Shown in pieces: positions 1 through 7,384 of a DNA stretch of 59,069 bases. The DNA comes from an uncultured bacterium. GTDB lineage: Bacteria; Bacillota_I; Bacilli_A; RF39; UBA660. Positions within the stretch are counted from its first letter, which is position 1. Each line of letters begins with the position of its first letter. The notes beneath the pieces are model-generated. The model was not told where the DNA came from and made no database searches. It was given only the letters and a program-made list of their open reading frames with translations. Where the stretch lies: contig CANSHI010000009.1 in assembly GCA_947646655.1 (NCBI GenBank), forward strand, positions 1 to 59,069, read 5' to 3'. The translations under genes and the position numbers were made by a program.

Positions 1-91
1 GTAGTTATTTCCACTTTTTTATTTTCAGGAGTAGAATTTACTTTTGCAATTGAGATAAACTTGTTATTTGAAAAAAACTTGTTTATTTTGC

Positions 92-120
92 TTGAAACAA
101 TAGATTTTTTATGGTATATT
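92..120 (+). promoter_or_regulatory. tRNA-Met promoter
   Basis: TTGAAA (92-97) and TATATT (115-120) are separated by exactly 17 bases and lie just upstream of the tRNA. This is a good housekeeping sigma promoter by sequence. The rest of 1-91 shows no gene. Confidence 0.7.
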
Positions 121-142
121 AGTATTGCTTTAAGCAATGGAT

Positions 143-219
143 GGCGGTGTAGCTCAGTTGGCTAGAGCGATCGGTTCATACCCGATAGGTCGGGAGTTCG
201 ACCCTCTCCGCCGCTACCA
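143..219 (+). tRNA. tRNA-Met (CAT), elongator type
   Basis: A 77-base cloverleaf can be folded: 7-bp acceptor stem with two G-U pairs, D arm, anticodon stem ATCGG/CCGAT around loop TTCATAC (anticodon CAT), and T arm with TTCGACC loop. CCA is encoded. The acceptor and D-arm sequence match what I know of the Bacillus elongator tRNA-Met rather than initiator tRNA, which starts with an unpaired C. A tRNA-Ile2 with lysidine is the alternative for a CAT anticodon, but the body fits Met. Confidence 0.95.
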
Positions 220-305
220 TATAATTAAATAAATACTTGAACTTTTAGTTTGAGTGTAATAAATTTTAACTTGAGATAGTTAATTTCAAGAAAATTGCAT
301 AATAT

Positions 306-395
306 AAAAAAGGAACATTCAATAGTTGCATGTTGAGTGTTGCCAAGAAATTGGTTCCACCTAAATCTGTGCAAGAGTTAGGTGGATTTCTTTTA
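306..395 (+). ncRNA. Locus A antisense RNA (putative antitoxin RNA)
   Basis: A short plus-strand RNA is inferred, running toward and overlapping the 3' end of the locus A peptide mRNA. It would contain a hairpin with arms ACATTCAA and TTGAGTGT (one G-U pair), then a terminator with arms CCACCTAA (357-364) and TTAGGTGG (378-385) followed by a T-rich tail. The promoter is poor: TTGAGA at 271 and TAATAT at 300 are too far apart. The segment 350-362 is a near-repeat of 503-515, so this RNA could also pair with the 5' leader of the peptide mRNA. The RNA is inferred from structure only. Confidence 0.5.
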
Positions 396-476
396 TATTA
401 AAACTATAAATAGTAAGAATAGTAAAAGGAAGATAACTATTACTAAAGATAGAATTAAAAAATCCTTCTTGTTCAT
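393..476 (-). CDS. Locus A small hydrophobic peptide (27 aa), putative type I toxin
   Basis: The frame encodes a peptide beginning MNKKDFLILSLV and ending LLFIVLI: three charged residues, then one uninterrupted hydrophobic helix. A strong ribosome site (GGGAGGCGA) sits just before ATG 476. Its promoter is TTGTCT (568-563) and TATAAT (545-540), spacing 17, giving a start near 533 and a leader of about 57 bases. The first bases of the mRNA (AGGAACATT) can pair with its own 3' region (AATGTTCCT). Size, hydrophobicity and antisense partner fit type I toxins such as those of par/Fst or txpA loci, but I see no residue similarity to Fst. A regulatory membrane peptide is the alternative. Confidence 0.6.
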   Translation of the reverse strand: MNKKDFLILSLVIVIFLLLFLLFIVLI

Positions 477-691
477 ATTCTCGCCTCCCTTCTGTTAAGA
501 AGATTGGCTCCACCCAACTTATTAAATGTTCCTATATGGATTATATAACATATAGAAACATAAGACAAGTGAACAAGTTAAATTAACTATATTTTAAAAA
601 TTATTACTTATATTGATAGTATTTATCATAACATAATACCTTTTTAGAAAATTTATATAATTTCATCTTCACATGAACTAAAATGAAAGTA

Positions 692-728
692 AGCAAGCCT
701 TAAAAATCGAGGGTTTGTTTTTATTTTT
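692..728 (+). terminator. Terminator-like hairpin
   Basis: CAAGCCT and AGGGTTTG can pair across a 9-base loop, followed by a T-rich stretch. No plus-strand gene ends upstream, so it could instead be an attenuator, or a boundary between locus A and the transporter gene. Confidence 0.3.
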
Positions 729-745
729 AGTTTTTTTAAAAAATG

Positions 746-775
746 CTTACACAAAAAAATTTTTTGTGCTACACT
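746..775 (+). promoter_or_regulatory. Promoter with embedded 19-bp palindrome
   Basis: CTTACA (746-751) and TACACT (770-775) are 18 bases apart upstream of the MATE fusion gene. A palindrome CACAAAAAA-A-TTTTTTGTG (750-768) fills the spacer. This is where a repressor operator would be expected, though A/T tracts also bend DNA without a regulator. No candidate regulator is adjacent. Confidence 0.4.
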
Positions 776-801
776 TATTAAGTATTTAAAGGAGTGAAAG
801 T

Positions 802-2769
802 ATGAAAGAATTAGATTTAGGAAAAGAAAGGATTAATAAATTACTGTTGGCATTCGCCATTCCTTGTGTTATAAGTATGCTAATTAACTCTGTTTATAAT
901 ATAGTAGACCAAATATTTATAGGGCAGGGTGTCGGTACATTAGGAAATGCTGCTACTAATGTAATATTTCCGTTGATTATAGTTTTTAATTCTTTTGCGG
1001 GACTTATAGGTAATGGTGCAGCGGCCAATTTATCTTTAAAGTTAGGAGAAAAAAATAAAAAAGAGGCTTCAAAAGGAGTTGGACAAGCCTTAATCTTTAC
1101 AATAATAATTGCTACTTTATTAGGTGTTTTGTCGTTCATTTTTTTACCGAAATTAGTACTATTATTTGGATGTACAGAGAGTGTTTATGATTATGCGGTA
1201 GAGTATGGAAGAATTATTTGTTTGGGTGCTCCATTTATGATTATATATTCAGCTCTGTCAAATATTATAAGAGCGGATGGATCACCAAAATACTCGATGA
1301 TCATGTTAATTGTTGGAGCTGTAATAAATATTATCTTAGATCCGATATTCATTTTTGGATTTAATTTAGGTGTTATGGGCGGAGCAATTGCAACAGTTAT
1401 TGGGCAATTTATATCTTTTCTAATTGCGATTTATTATGTTAAAAAGTTTAAGACTGTCGAAGTAAATAAAGAGAATATGAAATTAGACAAAAATATTTTC
1501 AAAATACTTGGATTGGGTTTATCATCTTTTATAACACAATGTACAGTTTTAGTCCTGTTCGTTTTTATGAATAATATGATGACTAAGTTCGGGGCAAGCT
1601 CAAAGTTTGGTGCAGATATACCTTTATCTGTCTACGGTGTAATTACAAAAATCAACAGCATTTTTATTTCGACAGTATTAGGTATTTCTATTGGAGCTCA
1701 ACCTATAATAGGATTTAATTTTGGAGCTGGAAATAAAGATAGAGTAAGAGAAGTTTTAAAAAAAGTTTTGACTATCAATTTAATTGTCGGTATTGTATTC
1801 AATTTAATCTTTGTGTTTTTTCCGAGAGAATTAGCGGGAATTTTTATAAAAAGTAGTGATCCCAGCTATGATTTATTTATGGAATTTGCAGAGTTGATGT
1901 GTCGTTCTTTTTTGCTGGTTATGTCATTAAATGCGGTTGAAATGACTGGTAGTATATCGATACAATCTTTAGGAAATGTAAAGAAGGCAACTATGTTGTC
2001 CTTCATTAGACAAATTATACTTTTAATTCCAATTTCTTTGTTTTTGGCTATAACTCTCGATAAAGGAATATATGGACTATTATATGCTGGGGCTATTTCA
2101 GATGTCTTGTGTTTCATTGTTTCGATATTTGTAATAGGCTCAGAATATATTAAACTTGGTAAAAAGAGTTATGTCGTCGAACCGTTTAAAGAAAACACTC
2201 GAGGTAATTATAAGGGGAAGCATATCGTTGTAACGATTTCTCGGGAATATGCATCAGGTGGAAGGTATGTAGGTCAGCTTTTAGCAGCAAAATTAGGTAT
2301 CAATTTTTATGATAAGAAATTAATCGATTTGGCTGCGAAAGAGTCAGGTTTAGCCCAAAATTATATCGAGGAATTGGATGAAAGCTCTAGAAAAAGCACT
2401 AATGATGATAGAATTTTTATTGCTGAAGCAAAGGTGATAAAAGATTTAGCTAAAAACGAATCTTGTGTCATTGTCGGAAGATGTGCAGATTATGTTCTTA
2501 AAGATAACAAAGATGTTTTGAAAGTGTTTTTGTATTCAGATAAGGAGTCAAAAAAGAGAAGAGCAATAAAGTATTATGGTCTAAAAAAGCAAGATGTAGA
2601 AAAACAAATAATTAAAATCGATAAAGAGAGAGAAAAGCATTATAAGTTTTATACTAATAGGAATTGGAAAGATATGAGTAATTATGATTTAATTATAAAC
2701 GTCGATTCAAAAGGTGTCGATAAGACAGCTGAATTAATAGAGAAGTATTTAAAAGAAAGTGACGAGTAA
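802..2769 (+). CDS. MATE efflux transporter fused to cytidylate kinase-like domain
   Basis: Residues 1 to about 455 form a complete 12-segment MATE transporter (multidrug/toxin exporter driven by an ion gradient), including the typical early stretch PCVISMLINSVYNIVDQIFIG. From about residue 471 a soluble domain begins, with VVTISREYASGG and later CVIVGRCADYVL, which fits the cytidylate kinase-like family: a P-loop nucleotide kinase fold with a basic lid region (KKRRAIKYYG). The ribosome site AAAGGAGTG precedes ATG 802. Joining a drug exporter to a nucleotide-kinase-like domain is unusual; the frame is continuous, so it is not a sequencing artefact by sight. The kinase substrate and any coupling to export are unknown. 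Confidence 0.85.
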   Translation: MKELDLGKERINKLLLAFAIPCVISMLINSVYNIVDQIFIGQGVGTLGNAATNVIFPLIIVFNSFAGLIGNGAAANLSLKLGEKNKKEASKGVGQALIFTIIIATLLGVLSFIFLPKLVLLFGCTESVYDYAVEYGRIICLGAPFMIIYSALSNIIRADGSPKYSMIMLIVGAVINIILDPIFIFGFNLGVMGGAIATVIGQFISFLIAIYYVKKFKTVEVNKENMKLDKNIFKILGLGLSSFITQCTVLVLFVFMNNMMTKFGASSKFGADIPLSVYGVITKINSIFISTVLGISIGAQPIIGFNFGAGNKDRVREVLKKVLTINLIVGIVFNLIFVFFPRELAGIFIKSSDPSYDLFMEFAELMCRSFLLVMSLNAVEMTGSISIQSLGNVKKATMLSFIRQIILLIPISLFLAITLDKGIYGLLYAGAISDVLCFIVSIFVIGSEYIKLGKKSYVVEPFKENTRGNYKGKHIVVTISREYASGGRYVGQLLAAKLGINFYDKKLIDLAAKESGLAQNYIEELDESSRKSTNDDRIFIAEAKVIKDLAKNESCVIVGRCADYVLKDNKDVLKVFLYSDKESKKRRAIKYYGLKKQDVEKQIIKIDKEREKHYKFYTNRNWKDMSNYDLIINVDSKGVDKTAELIEKYLKESDE

Positions 2770-3007
2770 AGTGAATAAAGATTTGTTACTTAAAAATTTA
2801 GATAAACTTCATACGACTCTGTTAGGTGTTTTGTGCATTAGGCGTAACTTAAATATCGAAAATTGTAAAAAAAGAATTAGTCATAATGAAGTTCTTATAA
2901 ACCATGTAGGAAAAAATTGGTATTGTGAAATAGATAACATAAGAATTACGATCAATTCGTATAGTTTTACAATTATCGCAGCACATAAAATGGGTATAAA
3001 ACTATGA
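2759..3007 (+). CDS. DUF3781 family protein
   Basis: This 82-residue protein has the core of DUF3781: KLHTTLLGVLCIRRNL near the start, then GKNWYCEIDNIRITINSYSFTIIAAHK near the end. The function of the family is not known. It overlaps the end of the upstream gene by 11 bases and overlaps the next gene (ATGA-type junction), so it is translated as part of the same operon. The start is GTG 2759 or the in-frame GTG 2771; neither has a strong ribosome site, which fits translational coupling. Confidence 0.75.
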   Translation: MTSKVNKDLLLKNLDKLHTTLLGVLCIRRNLNIENCKKRISHNEVLINHVGKNWYCEIDNIRITINSYSFTIIAAHKMGIKL

Positions 3008-3546
3008 AATTAATTTTTAAATATTTTTTCAATATGCTTCCATTTATTTTGATGACGATTCCAATTTATATAATAGTTAGAATGGTTGTAATAAAGATTA
3101 AAAATAAAAAAATAAATTGGTATTTTGAAATAGGTCTTTCATTGCTCATATTTTTTTTAGTCGGTTTATTATCGCAGGCTTTAGTTTCAAATAATAGAAC
3201 GCATCAAACTAATCTTATACCTTTTATAGTTTTAAAAGATACTTATAGGGAAGTTTTTAAAAATGGAAATATAAATTATTTCTTAATTAATTTTATGGGT
3301 AATATAATAATGTTTATGCCAATTGGGTTTATGCTTCCTTTGTTATATAAAATATCAGTAAAAAAAGTTATATTATTAGGTTCACTATTTTCATTATTTA
3401 TAGAGATTAGCCAATTGTTTTTGCAAAGAGGGACTGATATCGATGATCTAATGTTAAATACTTTGGGTGTTGTTTTAGGATTAGTAATATATAAATTAGT
3501 AGATAAAAAGAAAAAAGAATTGGTCAATAAATTTAAGGTTATGTGA
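3004..3546 (+). CDS. VanZ-like membrane protein
   Basis: A 180-residue protein with four or five membrane segments. The VanZ-type core is NLIPF near residue 75, FMGNIIMFMPIGFMLP near 98-113, and SLFIEISQLFLQRGTDIDDLMLNTLGVVLG near 130-160. VanZ was first known from teicoplanin resistance clusters, but most family members are of uncertain function in the cell envelope. It is the last gene of the MATE-DUF3781-VanZ operon, and ends at TGA, which supports the standard code. Confidence 0.85.
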   Translation: MKLIFKYFFNMLPFILMTIPIYIIVRMVVIKIKNKKINWYFEIGLSLLIFFLVGLLSQALVSNNRTHQTNLIPFIVLKDTYREVFKNGNINYFLINFMGNIIMFMPIGFMLPLLYKISVKKVILLGSLFSLFIEISQLFLQRGTDIDDLMLNTLGVVLGLVIYKLVDKKKKELVNKFKVM

Positions 3547-3613
3547 GACAATTAGGAATTGAAATGTATGTGTAATTTATGGTATTATTTTATTGTTAGA
3601 AGGAGAATGTTAA

Positions 3614-4171
3614 ATGAAGAAAAATATTAATAAATTAGTGTTGGCTGTAGTTTTTGGTTTAAGTATAACGGGATGTGCCAAACCTAATAATGATTTTACA
3701 AATGAAGAGAGTAAGGATGAAGTTCGTGGGAATTGTGAAGTAAGAGAATGTATTAAGGAGTTAAAAACTTCGAACTCTATCGAAGAGATCAATGATGTAA
3801 TAGGCTTTGAAGCTGAGAAAAGTGAATATAGTGAATCTTATAAGTGGCAATTATCAGAAAAAAATTGGATAACTTTAGATAATACTGGAACTAGTCCAAT
3901 ATTACAAGCTACTATCGATAAAAGTATGGTTAAGAATGAGAATAATGATTTTTCAGTATATCAGGATATAAAAAAGTTACTAGATAGTGGTAAGTCTTTG
4001 ACTTATAAAGAAATGGTTGAAAAACTAGGTGGAGTTGAAGGTACTTTAGCCGGTAAAACTTCTACTTCCGATAGATATATTTGGGTAGATAAAAATGAAC
4101 AAACATTTAGTGCAACTTTTTCTATAAGTGGTAAAAACAAAGGTAAATGTACAATTATTAGTTTAAGATAG
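3614..4171 (+). CDS. Putative lipoprotein with C-terminal DUF3862-like domain
   Basis: The N-terminus is a lipoprotein signal: basic MKKNINK, hydrophobic core, then SITGC with the lipid-accepting cysteine at about residue 21. The mature part is charged. The last 70 residues (YQDIKKLLDSGKSLTYKEMVEKLGG, then YIWVDKNEQTFSATFSISGKNKGKCTIISL) have the repeat shape of SmpA/BLIP-like or DUF3862 domains, which are small two-helix, four-strand units. GGAGAATGTTAA is upstream. Its role is unknown; it lies just before another lipoprotein gene. Confidence 0.65.
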   Translation: MKKNINKLVLAVVFGLSITGCAKPNNDFTNEESKDEVRGNCEVRECIKELKTSNSIEEINDVIGFEAEKSEYSESYKWQLSEKNWITLDNTGTSPILQATIDKSMVKNENNDFSVYQDIKKLLDSGKSLTYKEMVEKLGGVEGTLAGKTSTSDRYIWVDKNEQTFSATFSISGKNKGKCTIISLR

Positions 4172-4185
4172 TTTAGGTGTTTTTT

Positions 4186-4524
4186 ATGAAGAAGATTGTT
4201 GTTATATTACTTTTATCTATTTTTCTTACAGGTTGTGGTAATAGTAAAAAAGCTAATTCTTTAGAAGACGTGATAAGGGAAAATAATTATATCGTTTTAG
4301 ATGTTAGAACGAGTGAAGAGTATAGGGAGGGACATGTTGAGGGTTCCTTAAATATTCCTTATGATGAAATCGATGAGAATATAGACTTAGATAAGAGTAA
4401 AACTATATTAGTGTATTGTCGAAGTGGAAATCGTAGTGGAATTGCCTATGATACTTTAAAAAGTTTAGGATATGATGTAATGGATTTAGGCAGTTTTGAT
4501 TCAATTACTTTGGAAAAAGAATAA
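4186..4524 (+). CDS. Rhodanese-domain lipoprotein
   Basis: The N-terminus MKKIVVILLLSIFLTGCGN is a lipoprotein signal with lipobox LTGC. A single rhodanese domain follows, with YIVLDVRTSEEYREGHVEGSLNIPY and the catalytic cysteine loop VYCRSGNRS near residues 84-92. It probably handles sulfane sulfur or is a redox/thiol sensor anchored outside the membrane. The domain is slightly short at its C-terminus. ATG 4186 is preferred over GTG 4177 because TAGGTG (4173-4178) is then at normal ribosome-site distance. Confidence 0.8.
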   Translation: MKKIVVILLLSIFLTGCGNSKKANSLEDVIRENNYIVLDVRTSEEYREGHVEGSLNIPYDEIDENIDLDKSKTILVYCRSGNRSGIAYDTLKSLGYDVMDLGSFDSITLEKE

Positions 4525-4558
4525 ACTGTGTTATACTGGTGGTAGTAGGAGTGATATT

Positions 4559-5347
4559 ATGAAAAAATTAGATGGAAAAGTTGCTGTAATAACTGGTGGT
4601 GCAATGGGAAATGGCTTTGGTATAGCTCAAGTTTTCTTAAAATATGGTGCTAGTGTTGCTATTTTAGATTATTCTGAAGGTTTAGAGACAGCTGTTAATA
4701 ATTTAAAAAAAGATGGAAAGGTTTTTGGTTACAAAGTCGATATAAGAAATAAAGATATGGTTCATGAGGTTATCGATGATGTAGTTAACAAATTTGGTAA
4801 AATAGACGTGTTAGTAAATAATGCGGGAGTATGTAGACTAGAAAACTTTTTAGAAATGTCTGATGAAGTAAGAGATGTACATTTCGATATAAATATTAAA
4901 GGTACATGGAATGTTACTAAGGCGGTAGTACCTTATATGAAAAAGAATAAAAACTCTAGTATTGTCAATTTGTCTAGTGTAACTGGTCCTAGAGTAGCTG
5001 ATCCAGGAGAAGTGGCGTATGCTACGACTAAATCTGCTGTTCAAGGTTTTAGTAAGGCATTAGCTGTTGAACTTGTTAAAGATAATATACGTGTCAATTC
5101 TATACTACCTGGTTATATTTTGACACCGATGGTAGAGGCGATGAGTAAATTATCCGACCCTGAAAATCCAACTGCTGTTATAGACGGAATAGCTACGGCC
5201 ATTCCTATGGGTAGACTCGGTACAATTTTAGAACTTGGCGAGCTAGCAGCGTTTTTAGCAAGCGATGAGTCTTCTTATATTACTGGTCATGAGTTTGTAA
5301 TTGATGGCGGAAGTACTTTGCCTGAAACGACAACAATGGGTGTTTAA
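4559..5347 (+). CDS. ucpA: SDR family oxidoreductase, UcpA-like
   Basis: A 262-residue classical short-chain dehydrogenase/reductase. It shows the nucleotide-binding TGGAMGNG motif near residue 13, NNAGV, catalytic Ser (NLSSVTG), and the YxxxK pair in AYATTKSAV. Long stretches agree with E. coli UcpA as I remember it: NNAGVCRLENFLEMSDEVRD, the VADPGEVAYA region, and LAAFLASDESSYITG with IDGGSTLPET near the end. The substrate of UcpA is uncertain; furfural reduction has been linked to it in E. coli. GTAGGAGTG precedes ATG 4559; the longer upstream frame overlaps the rhodanese gene and lacks a ribosome site. Confidence 0.85.
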   Translation: MKKLDGKVAVITGGAMGNGFGIAQVFLKYGASVAILDYSEGLETAVNNLKKDGKVFGYKVDIRNKDMVHEVIDDVVNKFGKIDVLVNNAGVCRLENFLEMSDEVRDVHFDINIKGTWNVTKAVVPYMKKNKNSSIVNLSSVTGPRVADPGEVAYATTKSAVQGFSKALAVELVKDNIRVNSILPGYILTPMVEAMSKLSDPENPTAVIDGIATAIPMGRLGTILELGELAAFLASDESSYITGHEFVIDGGSTLPETTTMGV

Positions 5348-5404
5348 AATCTTACGAGGAATAAAGTGTAAAATTACAAAAGGTTGGTATTTAAAAATAA
5401 ATAC

Positions 5405-5433
5405 TTGCCATAGTAAGACAAGTATTATATAAT
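5405..5433 (+). promoter_or_regulatory. Promoter of locus B antisense RNA
   Basis: TTGCCA (5405-5410), 17 bases, TATAAT (5428-5433). An inverted repeat ATACTTG...CAAGTAT spans the -35 region. A CTTG...CAAG inverted repeat also overlaps the matching position in loci A, C1 and C2. Confidence 0.7.
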
Positions 5434-5439
5434 TTATTT

Positions 5440-5520
5440 AGGAGAGCACAAGTTATTTACTCGTGTTTCTCGTTTACCTTTGAAACATGAATAAAGTCTC
5501 AGGATTTATTCTTGTTTTTT
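5440..5520 (+). ncRNA. Locus B antisense RNA (putative antitoxin RNA)
   Basis: A short RNA of about 80 bases is predicted from the promoter at 5405-5433. It ends at a hairpin with arms GAATAAA (5489-5495) and TTTATTC (5505-5511) followed by TTGTTTTTTT. It converges on the peptide mRNA read from the other strand and overlaps its 3' end. The RNA starts GGAGAGCACA, close to the GAGAGCACGTG start in loci C1 and C2, which supports a shared family. Confidence 0.65.
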
Positions 5521-5527
5521 TATACTA

Positions 5528-5599
5528 TTATATTTTAATAATTAACAAAATTATAATAAACAGTAATATTATAATTTCAATGAATAATAGTTTATTCAT
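5528..5599 (-). CDS. Locus B small hydrophobic peptide (23 aa), putative type I toxin
   Basis: The peptide begins MNKLLFIEIIILL and ends LLIIKI, a single hydrophobic helix with basic ends. AAGGAGGTAA is at ideal spacing before ATG 5599. The promoter on the minus strand is TTGACA (5749-5744), 17 bases, TAATAT (5726-5721), giving an mRNA of about 200 bases with a leader over 100 bases long. Upstream of the promoter the sequence matches loci C1 and C2 (complement of TTTTTGGCTTA). The AT-rich 5348-5885 gap contains only this locus plus the promoter area of the next gene. Confidence 0.65.
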   Translation of the reverse strand: MNKLLFIEIIILLFIIILLIIKI

Positions 5600-5885
5600 T
5601 AAATTACCTCCTTATCTTTCACACCACCTGAGATTAATAGACCATAAGTGATCAAAAGCCCCCTAAGATTCTGAGACAAGGAGAAACAGAAAATAAACAA
5701 ACTCAAACTCTCGAGATAATATATTAGCATCTTAGAAGTGTAATGTCAAATTTTTGGCTTAGATAGGGGGATTGAAGACAAAAAAGACTTTTTGACATAA
5801 TAAAAAAATTAATTTTTTTTGTGCTTTTACTTTAGATAATTTCATGATAAGATATTGGTAATAATTTTAGAAAAGAGAAATAATT

Positions 5886-6086
5886 ATGCGTAAAAGAAAA
5901 TTAAATTTATATCTATTTATAAATGCTTTAGTAACGGGGATTTTAATTGTCGTTTTATGTTCAATCTTAAAAAATTTGAATTTTTGGATTACTTTAAGCG
6001 TTGTTGGTGCAATTATCTTATTATATTTGATAATAAATGTGGTATTATTTTACAATTTTTTAAAGAGGAGGAAAAATCATGAATAA
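5886..6086 (+). CDS. Small membrane protein, two segments
   Basis: A 66-residue protein starting MRKRKLNLYLF with two hydrophobic segments (about residues 9-28 and 33-54) and a basic tail [17 protein letters not shown] lies upstream of ATG. Its last 8 bases overlap rarA, and the rarA ribosome site AGAGGAGG lies inside it, so the two are co-transcribed and probably coupled. I do not recognise the family. Confidence 0.6.
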   Translation: MRKRKLNLYLFINALVTGILIVVLCSILKNLNFWITLSVVGAIILLYLIINVVLFYNFLKRRKNHE

Positions 6087-7371
6087 TCTTTTTGATTTAG
6101 ATGAAAAAAGTGATTTTAAACCTTTGGCAGATAGAATGCGCCCTAAAAGCTTGGATGAATTTTTTGGGCAAAGTAAAATAGTTGGGGAAGGTCAAGCTAT
6201 AAAGACTATGATTGAAAAAGATAATATTTCTTCGATGATATTTTGGGGTCCTCCAGGAGTTGGTAAAACTACATTAGCACACATCATAGCAGAAAGTACT
6301 AATTCTTCATTTCACGAATTATCAGCAGTCACAGCGGGTGTTAAGGATATAAAAGATATTATTGAGCTTTCTAAGTTTAATAAAAGCAATGGGAAAAAGA
6401 CTATTCTTTTCGTGGATGAAATACATCGTTTTAATAAAGCTCAGCAAGATGCCTTTTTGCCATATGTAGAAAAGGGAAATATTATTTTAATAGGTGCTAC
6501 TACAGAAAATCCTTCTTTTGAAGTTAATTCAGCTTTGCTTTCAAGAACAAAGGTCTACGTTTTAGAAGCTCTTTTAGAAGAAGATATTATGAGTATTTTA
6601 AAAAGGGCTATAAAAAGTGAGTATTCTTATATAAAGATCGATAAAGAAGTATTAAAGGTGATTGCTAATATAAGTAAAGGTGATGCCCGAACTGCCCTTA
6701 ACACTTTAGAGAATTTGGTTGTCAATACTACTAGTGATAAAATTACTAAAAAAGAATTGGAAAAACTAGTTGGTAGCAAGACATTTTTGTACGATAAAAA
6801 TGGAGAAGAACATTATAATCTTATCTCGGCTCTTCATAAATCGATGCGAAATAGCGATGTCGATGCTGCGCTTTATTATTTGGCGAGAATGTTGGAAGCA
6901 GGTGAAGACCCTTTATACATTGCTAGACGATTGATAAGGTTTGCTTCCGAAGACATAGGAATGGCCAATACGAATGCTCTTGTACAAGCTATAAGTACAA
7001 TGGAAGCAGTAAAATTTGTGGGAATGCCTGAGTGTAATGTGAATCTAGCACAACTAGTCGTTTATTTAAGCATTTCTCCAAAATCCAATTCTTTATATGT
7101 CGCGTATGAAAGTGTTAAAAAAGATGCGATTAAAACGGCCCATGAAAGTGTGCCTTTACATTTAAGAAATGCTGTAACAAAATTAGATAGTGATTTGGGA
7201 TTCGGCAAGGGTTATAAGTATGCTCACGATTTCCAAGATAAAATTACTGATATGGAGTGTTTGCCAAAATCTTTAGTGGGAAAAAAGTACTATGTACCAA
7301 CAGTGAGTGGCAATGAAAAAAATGTTAAAGAAATTTTAGAAAGAATAGAAAGTACAAAAAATAAAAAGTAG
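6079..7371 (+). CDS. rarA: Replication-associated recombination protein A
   Basis: A full-length 430-residue RarA/MgsA AAA+ ATPase, active at stalled replication forks. The N-terminus [17 protein letters not shown] is typical. Walker A is [11 protein letters not shown] near residue 57, Walker [21 protein letters not shown] near 108, and the sensor region [19 protein letters not shown] near 140. The C-terminal half carries the family tetramerisation region, with [21 protein letters not shown] near 276. It is followed 13 bases later by an ABC-F gene. Confidence 0.96.
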   Translation: MNNLFDLDEKSDFKPLADRMRPKSLDEFFGQSKIVGEGQAIKTMIEKDNISSMIFWGPPGVGKTTLAHIIAESTNSSFHELSAVTAGVKDIKDIIELSKFNKSNGKKTILFVDEIHRFNKAQQDAFLPYVEKGNIILIGATTENPSFEVNSALLSRTKVYVLEALLEEDIMSILKRAIKSEYSYIKIDKEVLKVIANISKGDARTALNTLENLVVNTTSDKITKKELEKLVGSKTFLYDKNGEEHYNLISALHKSMRNSDVDAALYYLARMLEAGEDPLYIARRLIRFASEDIGMANTNALVQAISTMEAVKFVGMPECNVNLAQLVVYLSISPKSNSLYVAYESVKKDAIKTAHESVPLHLRNAVTKLDSDLGFGKGYKYAHDFQDKITDMECLPKSLVGKKYYVPTVSGNEKNVKEILERIESTKNKK

Positions 7372-7384
7372 ATGAAGGTGAATT

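Noticed and set aside
3541..3546. TGA read as Trp (Mycoplasma code)
   Set aside because: TGA ends the VanZ-like gene and the 10606 gene, and tryptophans in conserved motifs (such as WCGPC) use TGG. The standard code applies.
4496..4558. A longer start for the UcpA-like reductase
   Set aside because: The extra 21 codons overlap the rhodanese gene and have no ribosome site, whereas ATG 4559 has AGGAGTG and aligns with the usual SDR start.
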